In this document: piece by piece, positions 1-7,857 of the stretch
How positions within the stretch are numbered: the first letter of the stretch is position 1
Layout of the letters: each line of letters starts with the position of its first letter
Assembly (NCBI GenBank): GCA_913060465.1
Contig: CAJXTR010000005.1
Coordinates: 1 to 38,547 of the forward strand
Origin: an uncultured Cryomorphaceae bacterium
GTDB taxonomy: Bacteria; Bacteroidota; Bacteroidia; Flavobacteriales; Schleiferiaceae
Direction of reading: 5' to 3'
DNA: 38,547 nucleotides
The notes under the pieces: generated by a model
Seen by the model: the letters and a program-made list of their open reading frames with translations, nothing else
Told to the model about the DNA's origin: nothing
The model's database searches: none
Made by a program: the position numbers and the translations under genes

Positions 1-2
1 TT

Positions 3-116
3 ACCTTTAAGGATCCGTTGGTGCTTGATTTTGAGCAGGAAAACGATAAATTGTTAGACCAAATCATGGTGGCTATAGAACAAGCCCCAGAGTTTTTGAA
101 AATAAAGGACGAATGA
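3..116 (+). CDS. C-terminal end of an unidentified protein (5' end outside window)
   Basis: An open frame enters from the left edge and runs 37 codons to a TGA at 114-116. The visible tail is acidic and helix-like, with Asp/Glu-rich residues and the ending APEFLKIKDE. I see no catalytic motif and do not recognise the family. The stop codon overlaps the ATG of the next gene in the ATGA arrangement, so it is very probably translated in the same operon as the two MbnP-like lipoproteins downstream. The overlap and the absence of stops support it as real. Confidence 0.6.
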   Translation, partial: TFKDPLVLDFEQENDKLLDQIMVAIEQAPEFLKIKDE

Positions 117-874
117 AAAAAGTAGTACTATTTAGCGTGTTGATGGGAATTCTCATGGGATGTGAGAAGTCCATTCCGGTAGTTGATCCTACAGCACTGG
201 ATGATAGAAATATTTACATCCGCATGTACAAGTACTTCGATGGTGATCTGTTGGATACTTCTGAAGTATATCAAATCAACGGCGATATCATCAAAATCAA
301 CAGCATTCACGCGACCTTAAGCGGTGCAAGCTTTGTGAGTTTCGATGGTAACGATACTACAAGGACTGAAAGTGATCTTACCGCGGTTGATGTTACGACT
401 ACAACGGAAGTTAAACTGGCAAGTTTACCTCGTGGTTCTTACAATGGCCGATTATTCTACAACATCGGTCTAGATAGCGCACGTGCTTTCAAGGCACCGG
501 AAAATTTAGAGGATGGGAACCCGCTAAAATCAGGTAAACTATGGAACGGTAGCGACATAGGTCACAGCTTCTTCCAGATAGAGGGTGGTATCTTTGCTCC
601 TACTGATACGGTCTTCAATAACCCTCAAAGTACATTCGTGTGGCGTTTCGCTACTCCTGATTTGTTGGTTGAGAAGAATGAGAAACGCAACTTTAGCGTT
701 GCTTCCAACAAGGACGTATTTTTTGTAATCAATCTCGATGTCGAAAAGTTGTTCTTGGGCTTAACACCTAGCCAGATCCCTGTGATTAATAGTGATCCGG
801 CGGATGCAACAGATTATAACAACGCTAAAATCCTGCGTGACAACGTAATCAGCGAGTTTGTTTTTGAACTTTAA
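113..874 (+). CDS. MbnP-like lipoprotein, divergent member
   Basis: A 253-residue exported protein. The N terminus is a lipoprotein signal with a hydrophobic stretch ending at Cys17 (GILMGC), so it is probably anchored in a membrane facing the periplasm. The body resembles the MbnP-like family of putative copper-binding proteins from Bacteroidota and methanobactin loci. A Leu-Pro-x-Gly-x-Tyr turn is followed by a YNIGLDSA strand, and later by an NPL...W...GHSFFQIEG segment that corresponds to the family's tryptophan and Gly-rich core. The tryptophan pair seen in the next gene (WSW) is not conserved here. It overlaps the upstream gene by 4 bases and lies 11 bases before a second MbnP-like gene, so the two are probably co-expressed. 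Copper binding is inferred from the family only. Alternative: a generic beta-sandwich lipoprotein. Confidence 0.6.
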   Translation: MKKVVLFSVLMGILMGCEKSIPVVDPTALDDRNIYIRMYKYFDGDLLDTSEVYQINGDIIKINSIHATLSGASFVSFDGNDTTRTESDLTAVDVTTTTEVKLASLPRGSYNGRLFYNIGLDSARAFKAPENLEDGNPLKSGKLWNGSDIGHSFFQIEGGIFAPTDTVFNNPQSTFVWRFATPDLLVEKNEKRNFSVASNKDVFFVINLDVEKLFLGLTPSQIPVINSDPADATDYNNAKILRDNVISEFVFEL

Positions 875-885
875 AAACCGCGATT

Positions 886-1593
886 ATGAAAGCCCTAACC
901 AACCTTGTTGTTGCTTCCCTGGCAACACTCTCTCTCGTGTCCTGTGGAACGGGATCCAATGACCTAAGCATGGAAGTTCGCCTTACCTATGAAGGCGTGC
1001 CTTACAACGTAGGAGAAACTGTTTTCAAAGGTGATACCGCCTTGAGATTTGAAAAGTTTTACTTCTACCTAAGTGATTTTCAAGTAGGGGATCAACTGCT
1101 CGAGGAAGTTATGTTTTGCAACGCAGAGGATAGTGCAACCATGAACTACACTTGGACGTTAGACGACAAAGCGACTCACCTCTCTTTTGCCGTTGGGGTA
1201 GATTCGTTGAACAACGCTATGGATCCCACAACGTTTGAGGTGGGACATCCGCTCTCTAGTGCGAATGATATGTACTGGTCTTGGGCTACGAAATACCGTT
1301 TCTTACGTATTGATGGACGCCTGAATGGCTCGGGAATGTTGGGTACAGATGATATTCTATTGGCTTGGCATACTGGTAAGGACGAACTTTATAGAACTGT
1401 GGATCTTTCGAACCAGCTGACCGGGGCCATCAAGCCAGGGGATCATGTGGTTTTGGAGTTTGAATTGGATGGTCTGATCGCAGGTATGTCACTTGAAAGC
1501 GAGAGCATGACGCACACCATGGTTGATGATTATGAAATTGCCGTCAAGCTTAGCAATAATTTACCGAGCGCATTCGCTGTTCGAGTAGAATAG
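886..1593 (+). CDS. MbnP-like lipoprotein (putative copper-binding)
   Basis: A 235-residue lipoprotein with a signal peptide ending at Cys20 (LSLVSC). It is a clear MbnP-type protein. It has the FYFYLSDFQV strand, a FAVGVDSLNN segment, the family hallmark MYWSWATKYRFLRIDG around residues 128-143, and a LAWHTGKDELYR segment corresponding to the conserved His-Thr-Gly. In characterised MbnP a tryptophan is oxidised to kynurenine by the partner MbnH, a di-heme enzyme, and takes part in copper binding. No MbnH-like gene is visible in the window, although it could lie to the left. It follows the first MbnP-like gene by 11 bases and is the last gene before a strong terminator. The family call is fairly firm; the ligand is inferred. 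Confidence 0.78.
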   Translation: MKALTNLVVASLATLSLVSCGTGSNDLSMEVRLTYEGVPYNVGETVFKGDTALRFEKFYFYLSDFQVGDQLLEEVMFCNAEDSATMNYTWTLDDKATHLSFAVGVDSLNNAMDPTTFEVGHPLSSANDMYWSWATKYRFLRIDGRLNGSGMLGTDDILLAWHTGKDELYRTVDLSNQLTGAIKPGDHVVLEFELDGLIAGMSLESESMTHTMVDDYEIAVKLSNNLPSAFAVRVE

Positions 1594-1610
1594 AAGAAAT
1601 TGACAAAAAC

Positions 1611-1640
1611 AAAAAGAGCGGCCCTTGGGCCGCTCTTTTT
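1611..1640. terminator. Bidirectional intrinsic terminator between convergent genes
   Basis: A perfect 14-base inverted repeat has arms at 1611-1624 and 1627-1640 (GAGCGGCCC core) and two central bases. It begins with five A and ends with five T, so it can work on both strands. It separates the plus-strand MbnP-like gene (stop at 1593) from the minus-strand gene whose stop lies at 1659. Confidence 0.93.
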
Positions 1641-1658
1641 GTATCCGATAATTTTTTC

Positions 1659-2414
1659 CTAGCGGAAAAGGACACTAATGCGAACGCCTCCGAGCAAAGC
1701 GGGCGTTGCATTCCTGCGGTCTACTAATTCGTATTGACCGGTGAAAATTCCGGTAATTGGATCAAAAGATTCAACATATTCAGAGGTGCTTCGGGTTTTT
1801 GTACGGATTGCCGCACCAATAAACCAGTCGAGAATCATGCGCTCTGAAGGTCTGCTTTGGTAGCCCATGGTGAAACCGAAATCATTCCATCCAAAACTTT
1901 CATTCACAGTAGTATCTAATGCCGTAAATGGATCGGAGATGTAGAAATCTTGTGCATAGTTTCTATGGTTCACATTGAAGCCTATGTAATACCCGTCTTG
2001 GAATGCATTTCCTTCTGGGAAAAATTTAGCATTGAAGGTGGCACTGTATCCTAATTTGCTCAATGTCTGGCCATTGCTGCGCATGCTGTACCCGCGAATA
2101 AGGTTTTCCGTCATATTGAAGGTTGTGATGCCCAGACCGCCCTCTAAGCTCATGTAATCTGTTAGTTTATGCTCGTACGAAATAGGGATATCTCCGGCAA
2201 CCAAAGCCGTTGGGCTGAGTTTTATAGCGTGGTTGTAGCGGCTGTAGTAGGCGCCTTGATTCATAGTGCCGCTCATGCTCGGTGAAGTCATCGTGCTGAC
2301 CTGGCCTGCGCCGGATGCGTTATCTAGGTTGCGCTTGCGTACAATAACGGTCTGAGCATCCACAAAGGCAGTGGTTCCAAGGACTACAGCTAAAGCGTAA
2401 ATAATTCGTTTCAT
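1659..2414 (-). CDS. Secreted outer-membrane-like beta-rich protein, unknown function
   Basis: A 251-residue protein with a clear Sec signal peptide (cleavage near VDAQ, residue 21). The mature part is rich in alternating polar and aromatic strands and Gly/Tyr/Asn turns: SLEGGLGITTFN, YYIGFNVNHRNYA, WNDFGFTMGYQSRP. It ends in GGVRISVLFR, a final amphipathic strand with an aromatic terminal region typical of small outer-membrane beta-barrels. I do not recognise a specific family and see no catalytic residues. It stands alone on this strand, with the shared terminator behind it and a divergent secreted protein in front. An outer-membrane barrel is an inference from strand pattern and C terminus. 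Confidence 0.72.
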   Translation of the reverse strand: MKRIIYALAVVLGTTAFVDAQTVIVRKRNLDNASGAGQVSTMTSPSMSGTMNQGAYYSRYNHAIKLSPTALVAGDIPISYEHKLTDYMSLEGGLGITTFNMTENLIRGYSMRSNGQTLSKLGYSATFNAKFFPEGNAFQDGYYIGFNVNHRNYAQDFYISDPFTALDTTVNESFGWNDFGFTMGYQSRPSERMILDWFIGAAIRTKTRSTSEYVESFDPITGIFTGQYELVDRRNATPALLGGVRISVLFR

Positions 2415-2488
2415 ATGCGTTGTACTAGGGAGGGGTGATGTATCTTGACTATCACATCCAAAAGTTACAAAATCTAAACAATCTACCT

Positions 2489-4054
2489 ATGAAAACGCCC
2501 CAAAATGGCAGAATGTTGGCCGCAATGATGATTTTTTTCTCATCGTTTGTGCTTGCGCAAGGCGCATTTCCAATCTTAGAGTGGAGCCCAGAATACAATG
2601 TGCGCAATGCAAAGTTTGACCGGCTATTGCAAGTAGGAGATAAAGGATTCTATACCTACAGACCTAGTTCAATGTCATTGATCGCAGGTAACCGAGATGA
2701 ATTTTTTGCCTACTATGACCGCTATGATCTCAGTGAGCAGTGGTTGATGAAAAATCCGCGATGGGAGTGGAACGACCGTCGTGTTGATTTTAAGACCAGT
2801 TTGATCATCGGGGAAGTTCAGTATTTATTTTATGAGAGCTATGATAAGGTTCAAGATACACGCTACCTCCTATGTAGAACCCTGGATGAGACAGCGAACC
2901 TCTCTGAGCCTAAGGTGCTCGAGGTATTGGACAGCCGTTCTAGATTCAGAGGCGAGTTTGACGTACAGTTGAGCAAGGACCGTTCGAAGATTGGTATTTT
3001 CACGAACCCGCCATATGATAGAAAGAGTGCTGAAAATTTCTATGTGCGTGTGTTTAATCCGGCTTTGGAAGAGTTGTGGAATGCAGACGTAGAATTGGTC
3101 TATCAGGATAGAAACTTTGGAATCATGGATTTTGAAGTAACTAATGATGGCGACGTTTTTATTTTAAGCTATTTCGATCGTTCACCTAATATCACCTTTA
3201 CCAACAACCGAGATTTGGACTATAAACTCATGAAGGTGGGTTCCGGTGAGCAAAACGAGATTGTGGAGTTTGACCTAGGTCTTCAAAATGTGCGCGTACA
3301 CAGTCTAGGGATTGAATGTGATTTAACGGACGGCAAAATGGCCATCAGCGGTTTCTACGGCCGACGCAATTCTTGGGACATGGATGGTGCGTTGTATTTG
3401 TCTTTCGACCAGCGCAAAGGCGAAGTAATGCATTCAAACCTCAATCCATTCTCTACGGAGTTTGTTGCTCAATTCAGTAAGATTCTAGCCAAGCGAGGCA
3501 AGGGCATACGCAAGAATTTTGTGTTCCGCCAGTTCGTGGAGCGTCCTGACGGGGGTGCTTATGTGGTGGCCGAGGATTACGAGTTGATTGTACGCACAAC
3601 CAACACCGGGCGAGGAACTACAGTAACCAACTACTATTACTATTACCGAGATATTATTGTGCTTAGCATCAACAAGGATGGCGATGTGGATTGGTATGCC
3701 CATATCCCTAAAAACCAGAATTCTATGAATGATGGTGGTTACTATTTAGGGTATACCTTCTTGATGAATGACGATGGTTTGCATTTTGTCTACAACGACC
3801 ACCGAAGCAATGCTAAGCGCTGGGGTAAGAAGCGATTAAAGCCTATTCGCAATGCAAAATCAGGTAATCTTGTAATGGTTAGTTTAGGACATGATGCTTC
3901 GCTGAGCTACCGTGTTTTAAATAAAAATCAACGTCAAAAATTCCGCGTTGCTCCGCGTTCGTCGAGGTTAGCAAATGATGGAAAAGATGGTGCAATTTTA
4001 TTGTCGTTGCGCGGCACCAAGATTAGATTTGGCAACCTTCGATTTGAAGAATAA
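2489..4054 (+). CDS. Large secreted protein with propeller-like strands, unknown function
   Basis: A 521-residue protein. I chose the ATG at 2489 because it gives a normal signal peptide (hydrophobic AAMMIFFSSFVLAQ, cleavage after residue ~23). A longer frame from GTG 2435 or ATG 2438 would add a charged, non-signal extension. The mature protein is a succession of short strands with repeated patterns such as FYVRVFNPALEELW, DFEVTNDGDVFILSYFDR and IIVLSINKDGDVDWYAHIP. These resemble beta-propeller blades of Bacteroidota secreted proteins (strand, N/D-x-D-G-D turn, strand). No catalytic signature or T9SS C-terminal domain is evident. It ends 3 bases before the mpl-like gene, so the two probably form a transcription unit. 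The function is unknown. Confidence 0.75.
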   Translation: MKTPQNGRMLAAMMIFFSSFVLAQGAFPILEWSPEYNVRNAKFDRLLQVGDKGFYTYRPSSMSLIAGNRDEFFAYYDRYDLSEQWLMKNPRWEWNDRRVDFKTSLIIGEVQYLFYESYDKVQDTRYLLCRTLDETANLSEPKVLEVLDSRSRFRGEFDVQLSKDRSKIGIFTNPPYDRKSAENFYVRVFNPALEELWNADVELVYQDRNFGIMDFEVTNDGDVFILSYFDRSPNITFTNNRDLDYKLMKVGSGEQNEIVEFDLGLQNVRVHSLGIECDLTDGKMAISGFYGRRNSWDMDGALYLSFDQRKGEVMHSNLNPFSTEFVAQFSKILAKRGKGIRKNFVFRQFVERPDGGAYVVAEDYELIVRTTNTGRGTTVTNYYYYYRDIIVLSINKDGDVDWYAHIPKNQNSMNDGGYYLGYTFLMNDDGLHFVYNDHRSNAKRWGKKRLKPIRNAKSGNLVMVSLGHDASLSYRVLNKNQRQKFRVAPRSSRLANDGKDGAILLSLRGTKIRFGNLRFEE

Positions 4055-4057
4055 ATC

Positions 4058-5395
4058 ATGAAAGTACATTTTATTGCCATTGGGGGGAGTGCCATGCACA
4101 ACCTTGCTATTGCTTTACAACAAGGTGGTCACGAGGTCACTGGGTCGGACGATCAGATTTTCGAGCCGTCCCGCGGACGGCTCGAAAGAAAAGGCTTGCT
4201 GCCGGCAACGGAAGGCTGGTTTCCTGAACGTATTCACGAAGGCTTGGATGCCATCATCTTGGGAATGCATGCCCGCCAGGACAATCCAGAATTGGCCCGT
4301 GCCCAGGAATTGGGCCTTACCATTTACAGCTACCCAGAATTCTTGCACGAGGTAAGTAAAAACATGACGCGCGTAGTCATCGCCGGATCACACGGCAAGA
4401 CGACAACGACGGCCATGGTACTGCATGTAATGAATCACGTGGGTAAGCCGGTGAATTACATGGTGGGGGCGCAATTGGCTGGCTTTGATTGCATGGTCGA
4501 ACTCGAGAGCGGTTCTGAATTCATGGTGATGGAAGGTGATGAATACCTCAGTTCGCCAATTGATCGCCGTCCTAAATTCCATTTGTATAAACCGAACATC
4601 ACTGCCATTACAGGCATTGCTTGGGACCATATTAATGTATTCCCTACGTTCGAGGATTATGTGAAGCAGTTCGAATTGTATTTGGACACCGTTGAGGCTG
4701 GAGGGGCTGTGATTTACAATGAACGCGATGCGGTATTGGAGAAGGTCGTTGCGGAATCGGACGCCCCGGTCAAACGCTTTGCCTATGGTTTGCCAGAACA
4801 TGAAATACAAGACGGTCAGACATACATAAGTACGGAAGAAGGCATGATGCCACTCCAAATCTTTGGCGCACACAACTTGAGTAATTTAGAAGCTGCGCGC
4901 TGGCTGTGCCTTGAAATGGGCGTACAGGAGGATGAGTTTTATGATGCTATAATGAGCTTCACTGGTGCTCAGAATAGAATGGAGGTCTTCCATGAAGGAA
5001 GCACAAAAGTCTTTAGAGATTTCGCCCATGCACCATCAAAGGTGAAAGCCTCTGTGGCGGCTTTGGCAGAACAGTTTGGCAAAGTTAGGGTCGTGCTTGA
5101 GTTGCACACATTTAGTAGCTTAAATCCTGAGTTCTTGCCGCAATATGCAGGTGTGATGGAAGGTGCAAATGAAGCATGGGTTTATTACAGCCCAGCGGCT
5201 GTTGCTCACAAAAAACTACCGGCACTCAGTAAAGAGGATGTTGCGAAGGCTTTTGGACCTGGAGTGCGTGTCTTTGATGATGCTCAGGAGTTGGAAGCGG
5301 CCCTAGGAAACCCTGATGGAAATAAGGCTATGGCTTTGATGAGCAGTGGAAATTTTTCAGGGCTTGATTTGAAATCGCTTGTATCCAACTATTAA
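4058..5395 (+). CDS. mpl: Mpl-type UDP-MurNAc:tripeptide ligase (murein peptide recycling)
   Basis: A 445-residue Mur ligase. Mpl joins the recycled L-Ala-gamma-D-Glu-meso-DAP tripeptide to UDP-MurNAc in the cytoplasm, using ATP. The N-terminal Rossmann-like part has HFIAIGGSAMHN (residues 4-15) and TGSDD. The ATP-binding P-loop is GSHGKTTTT at residues 110-118. The central domain carries EGDEY and DHINVFPT, and the C-terminal domain has FRDFAHAPSKV, the Mpl variant of the DYAHHP motif of MurC. The length agrees with Mpl of Bacteroidota and the short central domain distinguishes it from MurC. It lies 3 bases after the secreted protein gene and 16 bases before pyrR. The coding sequence contains a perfect 13-base inverted repeat at 4159-4187, listed separately. 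Confidence 0.9.
   Translation: MKVHFIAIGGSAMHNLAIALQQGGHEVTGSDDQIFEPSRGRLERKGLLPATEGWFPERIHEGLDAIILGMHARQDNPELARAQELGLTIYSYPEFLHEVSKNMTRVVIAGSHGKTTTTAMVLHVMNHVGKPVNYMVGAQLAGFDCMVELESGSEFMVMEGDEYLSSPIDRRPKFHLYKPNITAITGIAWDHINVFPTFEDYVKQFELYLDTVEAGGAVIYNERDAVLEKVVAESDAPVKRFAYGLPEHEIQDGQTYISTEEGMMPLQIFGAHNLSNLEAARWLCLEMGVQEDEFYDAIMSFTGAQNRMEVFHEGSTKVFRDFAHAPSKVKASVAALAEQFGKVRVVLELHTFSSLNPEFLPQYAGVMEGANEAWVYYSPAAVAHKKLPALSKEDVAKAFGPGVRVFDDAQELEAALGNPDGNKAMALMSSGNFSGLDLKSLVSNY
4159..4187. repeat. Perfect 13-base inverted repeat inside the mpl coding sequence
   Basis: Arms at 4159-4171 and 4175-4187 (core CGAGCCGTCC / GGACGGCTCG) pair perfectly across a 3-base CGC loop. The sequence encodes the conserved part of Mpl around FEPSRGRLER, so it does not disrupt the gene. 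There is no T-run, so it is not a standard terminator. It may form a stable mRNA hairpin about 100 bases after the start codon. Confidence 0.85.
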
Positions 5396-5407
5396 TGAGT
5401 AAATTTG
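5379..5407 (+). promoter_or_regulatory. Bacteroidota-type promoter for pyrR operon
   Basis: TTG at 5379-5381 and TAAATTTG at 5400-5407, separated by 18 bases, match the Bacteroidota -33/-7 pattern. The -7 element ends only 4 bases before the pyrR ATG at 5412, so the transcript would be leaderless or nearly so. Confidence 0.65.
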
Positions 5408-5411
5408 CGGC

Positions 5412-5957
5412 ATGAGCAAGAGAGAAATCATTGATGCAAGAGCGCTGAATATCGCTTTGAACCGCTTGTGTTGCAAGCTCATAGAAAATCATGGTGATTT
5501 TTCGAATACCATTCTCATTGGCCTTCAGCCTCGCGGAATCCAAGTTTTAGAACGTCTTGTTAAGCTGCTTAAAGAAAACTACGGTGTAGAATCTGTACGC
5601 ACAGGGAAGTTAGATATTACTTTCTTCCGTGATGATTTCAGAAGACGCCCTGGACATCTTCAGCCAAACAGAACGCAGATTGATCATCTCGTAGAAGATC
5701 AAAAAGTGGTTTTTGTAGATGATGTTCTATACACAGGAAGAAGCATACGTGCCGCAATGGATGCAATCCTTAGCTATGGCCGTCCTTCGAAGATGGAATT
5801 GCTCACTTTGATTGATAGAAGATTTTCACGAGACCTACCCATTCAACCAGATTACAAAGGCCGCCAGGTCGATAGTATCGCATCACAGCGCGTCGAGGTA
5901 CTCTGGGAGGAAGTTGATGGTCGCGATGCTGTAGTATTAACTGAGAACCCATCATGA
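5412..5957 (+). CDS. pyrR: PyrR-type uracil phosphoribosyltransferase / pyrimidine regulator
   Basis: A 181-residue type I phosphoribosyltransferase of the PyrR family, the usual size. The PRPP-binding loop is VDDVLYTGRS at residues 102-111. The N-terminal ILIGLQPRG and DITFFRDD segments are typical of PyrR. PyrR can make UMP from uracil and PRPP, and in Firmicutes it binds pyr mRNA to control attenuation. Here it is the first gene of pyrR-pyrB-rnz-MFS and overlaps pyrB by 4 bases. With only 16 bases between mpl and pyrR there is no room for an upstream attenuator leader, so RNA-based control as in Bacillus is not supported at this position. The family call is firm; the regulatory role is uncertain. 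Confidence 0.93.
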   Translation: MSKREIIDARALNIALNRLCCKLIENHGDFSNTILIGLQPRGIQVLERLVKLLKENYGVESVRTGKLDITFFRDDFRRRPGHLQPNRTQIDHLVEDQKVVFVDDVLYTGRSIRAAMDAILSYGRPSKMELLTLIDRRFSRDLPIQPDYKGRQVDSIASQRVEVLWEEVDGRDAVVLTENPS

Positions 5958-6892
5958 GCGAACTCTCTGTAAACCATCTCTTAGGAATTAAGCACCTCAC
6001 GAAAGAGGATATTCAACTCATTCTTGATACCGCTGCCCAATTCAAAGAGGTGATAAACAGGCCCATTAAAAAGGTGCCTACCCTCAGAGATATCACCATT
6101 GCTAACCTATTTTTCGAAAACTCCACTCGTACTCGTTTGTCTTTCGAACTGGCAGAGAAGCGTTTAAGTGCTGATGTAGTCAACTTTTCCGCGGCGTCAT
6201 CGTCGGTAAAGAAAGGGGAGACTTTGGTGGATACAGTAAATAATATCCTTGCCATGAAAGTGGATATGGTGGTAATGCGCCACCCGAATCCAGGAGCAGG
6301 TGAGTTTCTTTCTCAACATGTTGATGCATCCATCGTAAATGCTGGTGATGGCGCGCATGAACACCCTACGCAAGCATTGCTCGATGCCTTTTCTATTCGA
6401 GAGGCTGTGGGTACACTTGAAGGCACGAAAGTGGCCATAGTTGGGGACATCGTTCACAGCCGTGTGGCGCTTTCGAATGTTTTGCTCCTACAGAAGATGG
6501 GAGCGGAAGTGATGGTTTGTGGGCCCACAACCTTGGTTCCGAAATACATGCATACCCTAGGTGTTCGCGTTGAGCACAACCTGCAAACGGCCATTGAATG
6601 GTGTGATGTTGCTAACATGCTTCGCGTTCAGCACGAGCGTCAAGACATTAAATACTTCCCTTCCATTGCAGAATACCGAGCGCAATATGGATTGACCATG
6701 GAGCACCTCGATGGATTAGAAAAGCCCATCACTATCATGCACCCTGGACCGATCAACCGTGGGGTAGAGATCACCTCTGAAGTCGCGGATAGTGAACACT
6801 CGATCATCTTGAATCAAGTCGAGAATGGTGTGGCAGTTCGAATGGCAGTTCTTTATTTGCTTGCTGAAAAGCGCAAACTCAACAAAGAATAA
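5954..6892 (+). CDS. pyrB: Aspartate carbamoyltransferase catalytic subunit
   Basis: A 312-residue PyrB. It condenses carbamoyl phosphate with L-aspartate, the committed step of pyrimidine synthesis, in the cytoplasm. Carbamoyl-phosphate contacts are visible as FENSTRTR (STRTR at residues 57-61) and HPTQALLD (from 137). Aspartate-side motifs are MLRVQHER (221-228) and HPGPINRG (262-269). Length and motif order are normal. It overlaps pyrR by 4 bases and rnz by 1, so the genes are translationally coupled. No pyrI regulatory subunit is adjacent, which suggests the class without PyrI, although a distant pyrI cannot be excluded. Confidence 0.96.
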   Translation: MSELSVNHLLGIKHLTKEDIQLILDTAAQFKEVINRPIKKVPTLRDITIANLFFENSTRTRLSFELAEKRLSADVVNFSAASSSVKKGETLVDTVNNILAMKVDMVVMRHPNPGAGEFLSQHVDASIVNAGDGAHEHPTQALLDAFSIREAVGTLEGTKVAIVGDIVHSRVALSNVLLLQKMGAEVMVCGPTTLVPKYMHTLGVRVEHNLQTAIEWCDVANMLRVQHERQDIKYFPSIAEYRAQYGLTMEHLDGLEKPITIMHPGPINRGVEITSEVADSEHSIILNQVENGVAVRMAVLYLLAEKRKLNKE

Positions 6893-7857
6893 TGGCCCTT
6901 GAATTGGTAGTATTAGGAGCGGCGAGTGCAACTCCTACGTCGAACCAATACACAACCTCGCAGCTGCTGAAGATGCGCGAGCATTATTTCTTGATTGATT
7001 GTGGTGAAGGCACTCAGAAGCAGTTGAGACGCAGCAAAATCAAGTTTTCTAGAATCAACCACATTTTTATTTCTCATTTGCACGGCGACCATTTTTTCGG
7101 ACTGGTCGGCCTGCTCAGTAGTTTCCATTTATTGGGAAGAACGGCGCCATTAACCGTTTACGGGCCTCCTAAATTGAAGGATTTGATACTGGCCCAATTC
7201 CGTGCTTCAGGAACATTTACAAGCTACCCCATTCACTTTGCCATTACCCAACATAAGGTGCCTCAGGTACTTTTGGATACTGATGAATACACTATTTCAA
7301 GTTTTCCCTTAAAGCACCGCATCGCTACTACCGGGTTTTTATTCGAAGAGAAGGTGCAGCCCAGAAAATTGAATAAACCTGTGGCAGATGCCTATGGCGT
7401 TCCGGTTTGTGATTACCACTGGATAAAAGACGGTAAAGATTGGACCAGTGAAGAAGGACAAACCATCCCAAATACTGAACTCACTTTTGATCCTCCACAA
7501 CCGTTGCGGTATGCGTTCGCATCAGATACAATGTACACGCCGGATACAGCGACGTATATAGAAGGAGTAGATCTTTTATACCACGAGAGTACATTCTGTG
7601 AGGACAAGGCGAAACGAGCCATAGAAACTATGCACAGCACTGCTCGAGAAGCGGCACAGGTAGCTAAAGAGGCAGGTGTGTCCCACTTGTTATTAGGGCA
7701 TTTCAGTGCACGCTACAAGGATTTTAACCAATTCAAATTAGAGGCAGAAGAGGTTTTCGAATCCGTTACGTTGGCAAAAGAACTACATTCGTACAAATTG
7801 AGTCCGAAAGCATTAAAAGTCGAACCCATAAACCGCCAATCCTCCGATGAGAAATAA
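6892..7857 (+). CDS. rnz: Ribonuclease Z (tRNA 3' processing endonuclease)
   Basis: A 321-residue metallo-beta-lactamase-fold nuclease that cuts 3' trailers from tRNA precursors in the cytoplasm. The zinc motif HLHGDH is at residues 62-67, with further ligands at H141 (LKHR), D212 (ASDT) and H270 (LLGHFSARY). The HEST segment around 231 is diagnostic for the short bacterial RNase Z. Length is typical. The ATG shares one base with the pyrB stop, and the 3' end overlaps the MFS gene by 11 bases. An RNase Z fits the genome because the tRNA-Arg at 38363 does not encode its CCA end; tRNAs lacking CCA are the normal substrates. Confidence 0.95.
   Translation: MALELVVLGAASATPTSNQYTTSQLLKMREHYFLIDCGEGTQKQLRRSKIKFSRINHIFISHLHGDHFFGLVGLLSSFHLLGRTAPLTVYGPPKLKDLILAQFRASGTFTSYPIHFAITQHKVPQVLLDTDEYTISSFPLKHRIATTGFLFEEKVQPRKLNKPVADAYGVPVCDYHWIKDGKDWTSEEGQTIPNTELTFDPPQPLRYAFASDTMYTPDTATYIEGVDLLYHESTFCEDKAKRAIETMHSTAREAAQVAKEAGVSHLLLGHFSARYKDFNQFKLEAEEVFESVTLAKELHSYKLSPKALKVEPINRQSSDEK

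Noticed and set aside
2435-2488. N-terminal extension of the 521-residue secreted protein from GTG 2435 or ATG 2438, preceded by a purine-rich stretch
   Set aside because: The extension would bury the signal peptide; Shine-Dalgarno-like sequence is not a reliable guide in Bacteroidota.
4388-4873. A 161-residue open frame on the minus strand
   Set aside because: Lies entirely opposite the well-supported mpl gene and has no protein-like features.
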